Shown here piece after piece: positions 12,629 to 13,216 of a DNA stretch of 13,216 bases (position 1 is the first letter of the stretch; the number at the start of each line of letters is the position of its first letter). The notes under the pieces are model-generated. The model saw only the letters and a program-made list of their open reading frames with translations. It was not told the DNA's origin and did no database searches. Where the stretch lies: NCBI GenBank assembly GCA_017536845.1, contig JAFWCP010000458.1, forward strand, positions 1 to 13,216, read 5' to 3'. The translations under genes and the position numbers were made by a program. The stretch comes from Solobacterium sp. GTDB taxonomy: Bacteria; Bacillota_I; Bacilli_A; Erysipelotrichales; Erysipelotrichaceae.

Positions 12629-13216
12629 ATGACCAGGTATCATCTGACTGTGGACATCGGTGCTTCTTCGGGAAGGCACATCATCGGCTTTCTGGAAGAC
12701 GGGAAAATTCATCTCAGGGAAATCTATCGTTTTGAAAACAGGCTGGTCGAAAAAGACGGCCACCTCTGCTGGGACCTGGACGGCCTTGCCGCCCACGTCA
12801 AAGAAGGCATCCGTGCATGCAGAAGGCAAGGCTATGTCCCTTCCAGCATGGGCATTGATACCTGGGCTGTGGACTTTGTCCTGTTAGACAAAGACGGCAG
12901 CAGGATCTCTGATCCGGTTGCCTACCGTGACAGCCGCACCGACGGCATCCGGGAAGAGCTGGAAGCTGACCATATCCTGTCCTTTGCGGAACACTATGAA
13001 AGAACCGGCATCCAGTATCAGAAATTCAATACCGTCTACCAGCTGCTGGCTCTGAAGAAAGAACATCCCGAACAGCTGGAAAAAGCAGAAACCCTGCTGA
13101 TGATACCGGATTACCTGCATTATCTGCTGACCGGCGTCAAGGCACAGGAATATACCAATGCCACAACCACCGCCCTGGTCAATGCCATGACAAGGCAATG
13201 GGATACAGCCCTCATC
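12629..13216 (+). CDS. rhaB: Rhamnulokinase RhaB, 5' part
   Basis: The frame is open to the window edge (196 residues seen of about 470-490 usual). It shows FGGY-kinase motifs in RhaB-specific form: phosphate-binding DIGASSGRHIIG (9-20), GIDTWAVDFVLLD (75-87), AYRDSRTDG (98-106), TGIQYQKFNTVYQL (126-139), LLMIPDYLHYLLTG (156-169) and EYTNATTTALVNA (174-186). The enzyme phosphorylates L-rhamnulose in the cytoplasm during rhamnose catabolism. ATG 12629 has AAGGAG six bases upstream. Other rha genes are expected beyond the right edge. Confidence 0.96.
   Translation, partial: MTRYHLTVDIGASSGRHIIGFLEDGKIHLREIYRFENRLVEKDGHLCWDLDGLAAHVKEGIRACRRQGYVPSSMGIDTWAVDFVLLDKDGSRISDPVAYRDSRTDGIREELEADHILSFAEHYERTGIQYQKFNTVYQLLALKKEHPEQLEKAETLLMIPDYLHYLLTGVKAQEYTNATTTALVNAMTRQWDTALI

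Overview
The window looks like a chromosomal segment of a gut-type Firmicute (Bacillota) of mid GC content. This rests on strong AGGAGG-type ribosome binding sites, Gram-positive style lipoprotein and ABC genes, and an AraC regulator divergent from a rhamnulokinase. The genus cannot be fixed from sequence alone. An RT-Cas1/Cas2 pair with arrays and no local effector is an arrangement known from gut clostridia such as Fusicatenibacter saccharivorans.

Region 1 (1-3686) is an adaptation-only CRISPR locus. A 13-repeat array has its leader on the right, so it is read leftwards on the minus strand. It is followed by a conserved leader, a 340-bp intergenic stretch with paired CGGTCAACC/GGTTGACCG elements and a consensus cre-like site, then a reverse transcriptase-Cas1 fusion and cas2 on the plus strand, closed by a strong terminator. 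No cas6 and no interference gene is visible. A second array (9258-9727) with a slightly different repeat carries a near-identical 177-bp leader and lies about 8.3 kb away in the same orientation. By hand count, 16 of the 18 spacers are purine-rich on the plus strand and most read as plausible protein there. The crRNAs, made from the minus strand, would therefore be antisense to the source transcripts. That fits acquisition from RNA through the RT.

Region 2 (3704-5060) is decaying accessory DNA on the minus strand: two small overlapping unknown genes, the second probably shortened by a TGA, and a multiply frameshifted pseudogene. Region 3 (5093-9043) is a minus-strand operon: lipoprotein, ABC ATPase, and a large permease built of two similar halves, with an extended -10 promoter and terminator-like hairpins. 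A 3' gene remnant sits between this operon's promoter and the outer end of array 2.

Region 4 (9944-13216) is ordinary chromosome: a membrane-anchored protein with two SH3-like domains, a YfcE-type phosphoesterase gene broken by an in-frame TAA, an AraC-family regulator, and the start of a divergently transcribed rhaB. The AraC gene probably controls rhamnose use. The CRISPR parts work together: RT-Cas1 and Cas2 would serve both arrays through the shared leader, and any crRNA processing or interference must come from elsewhere or be absent.
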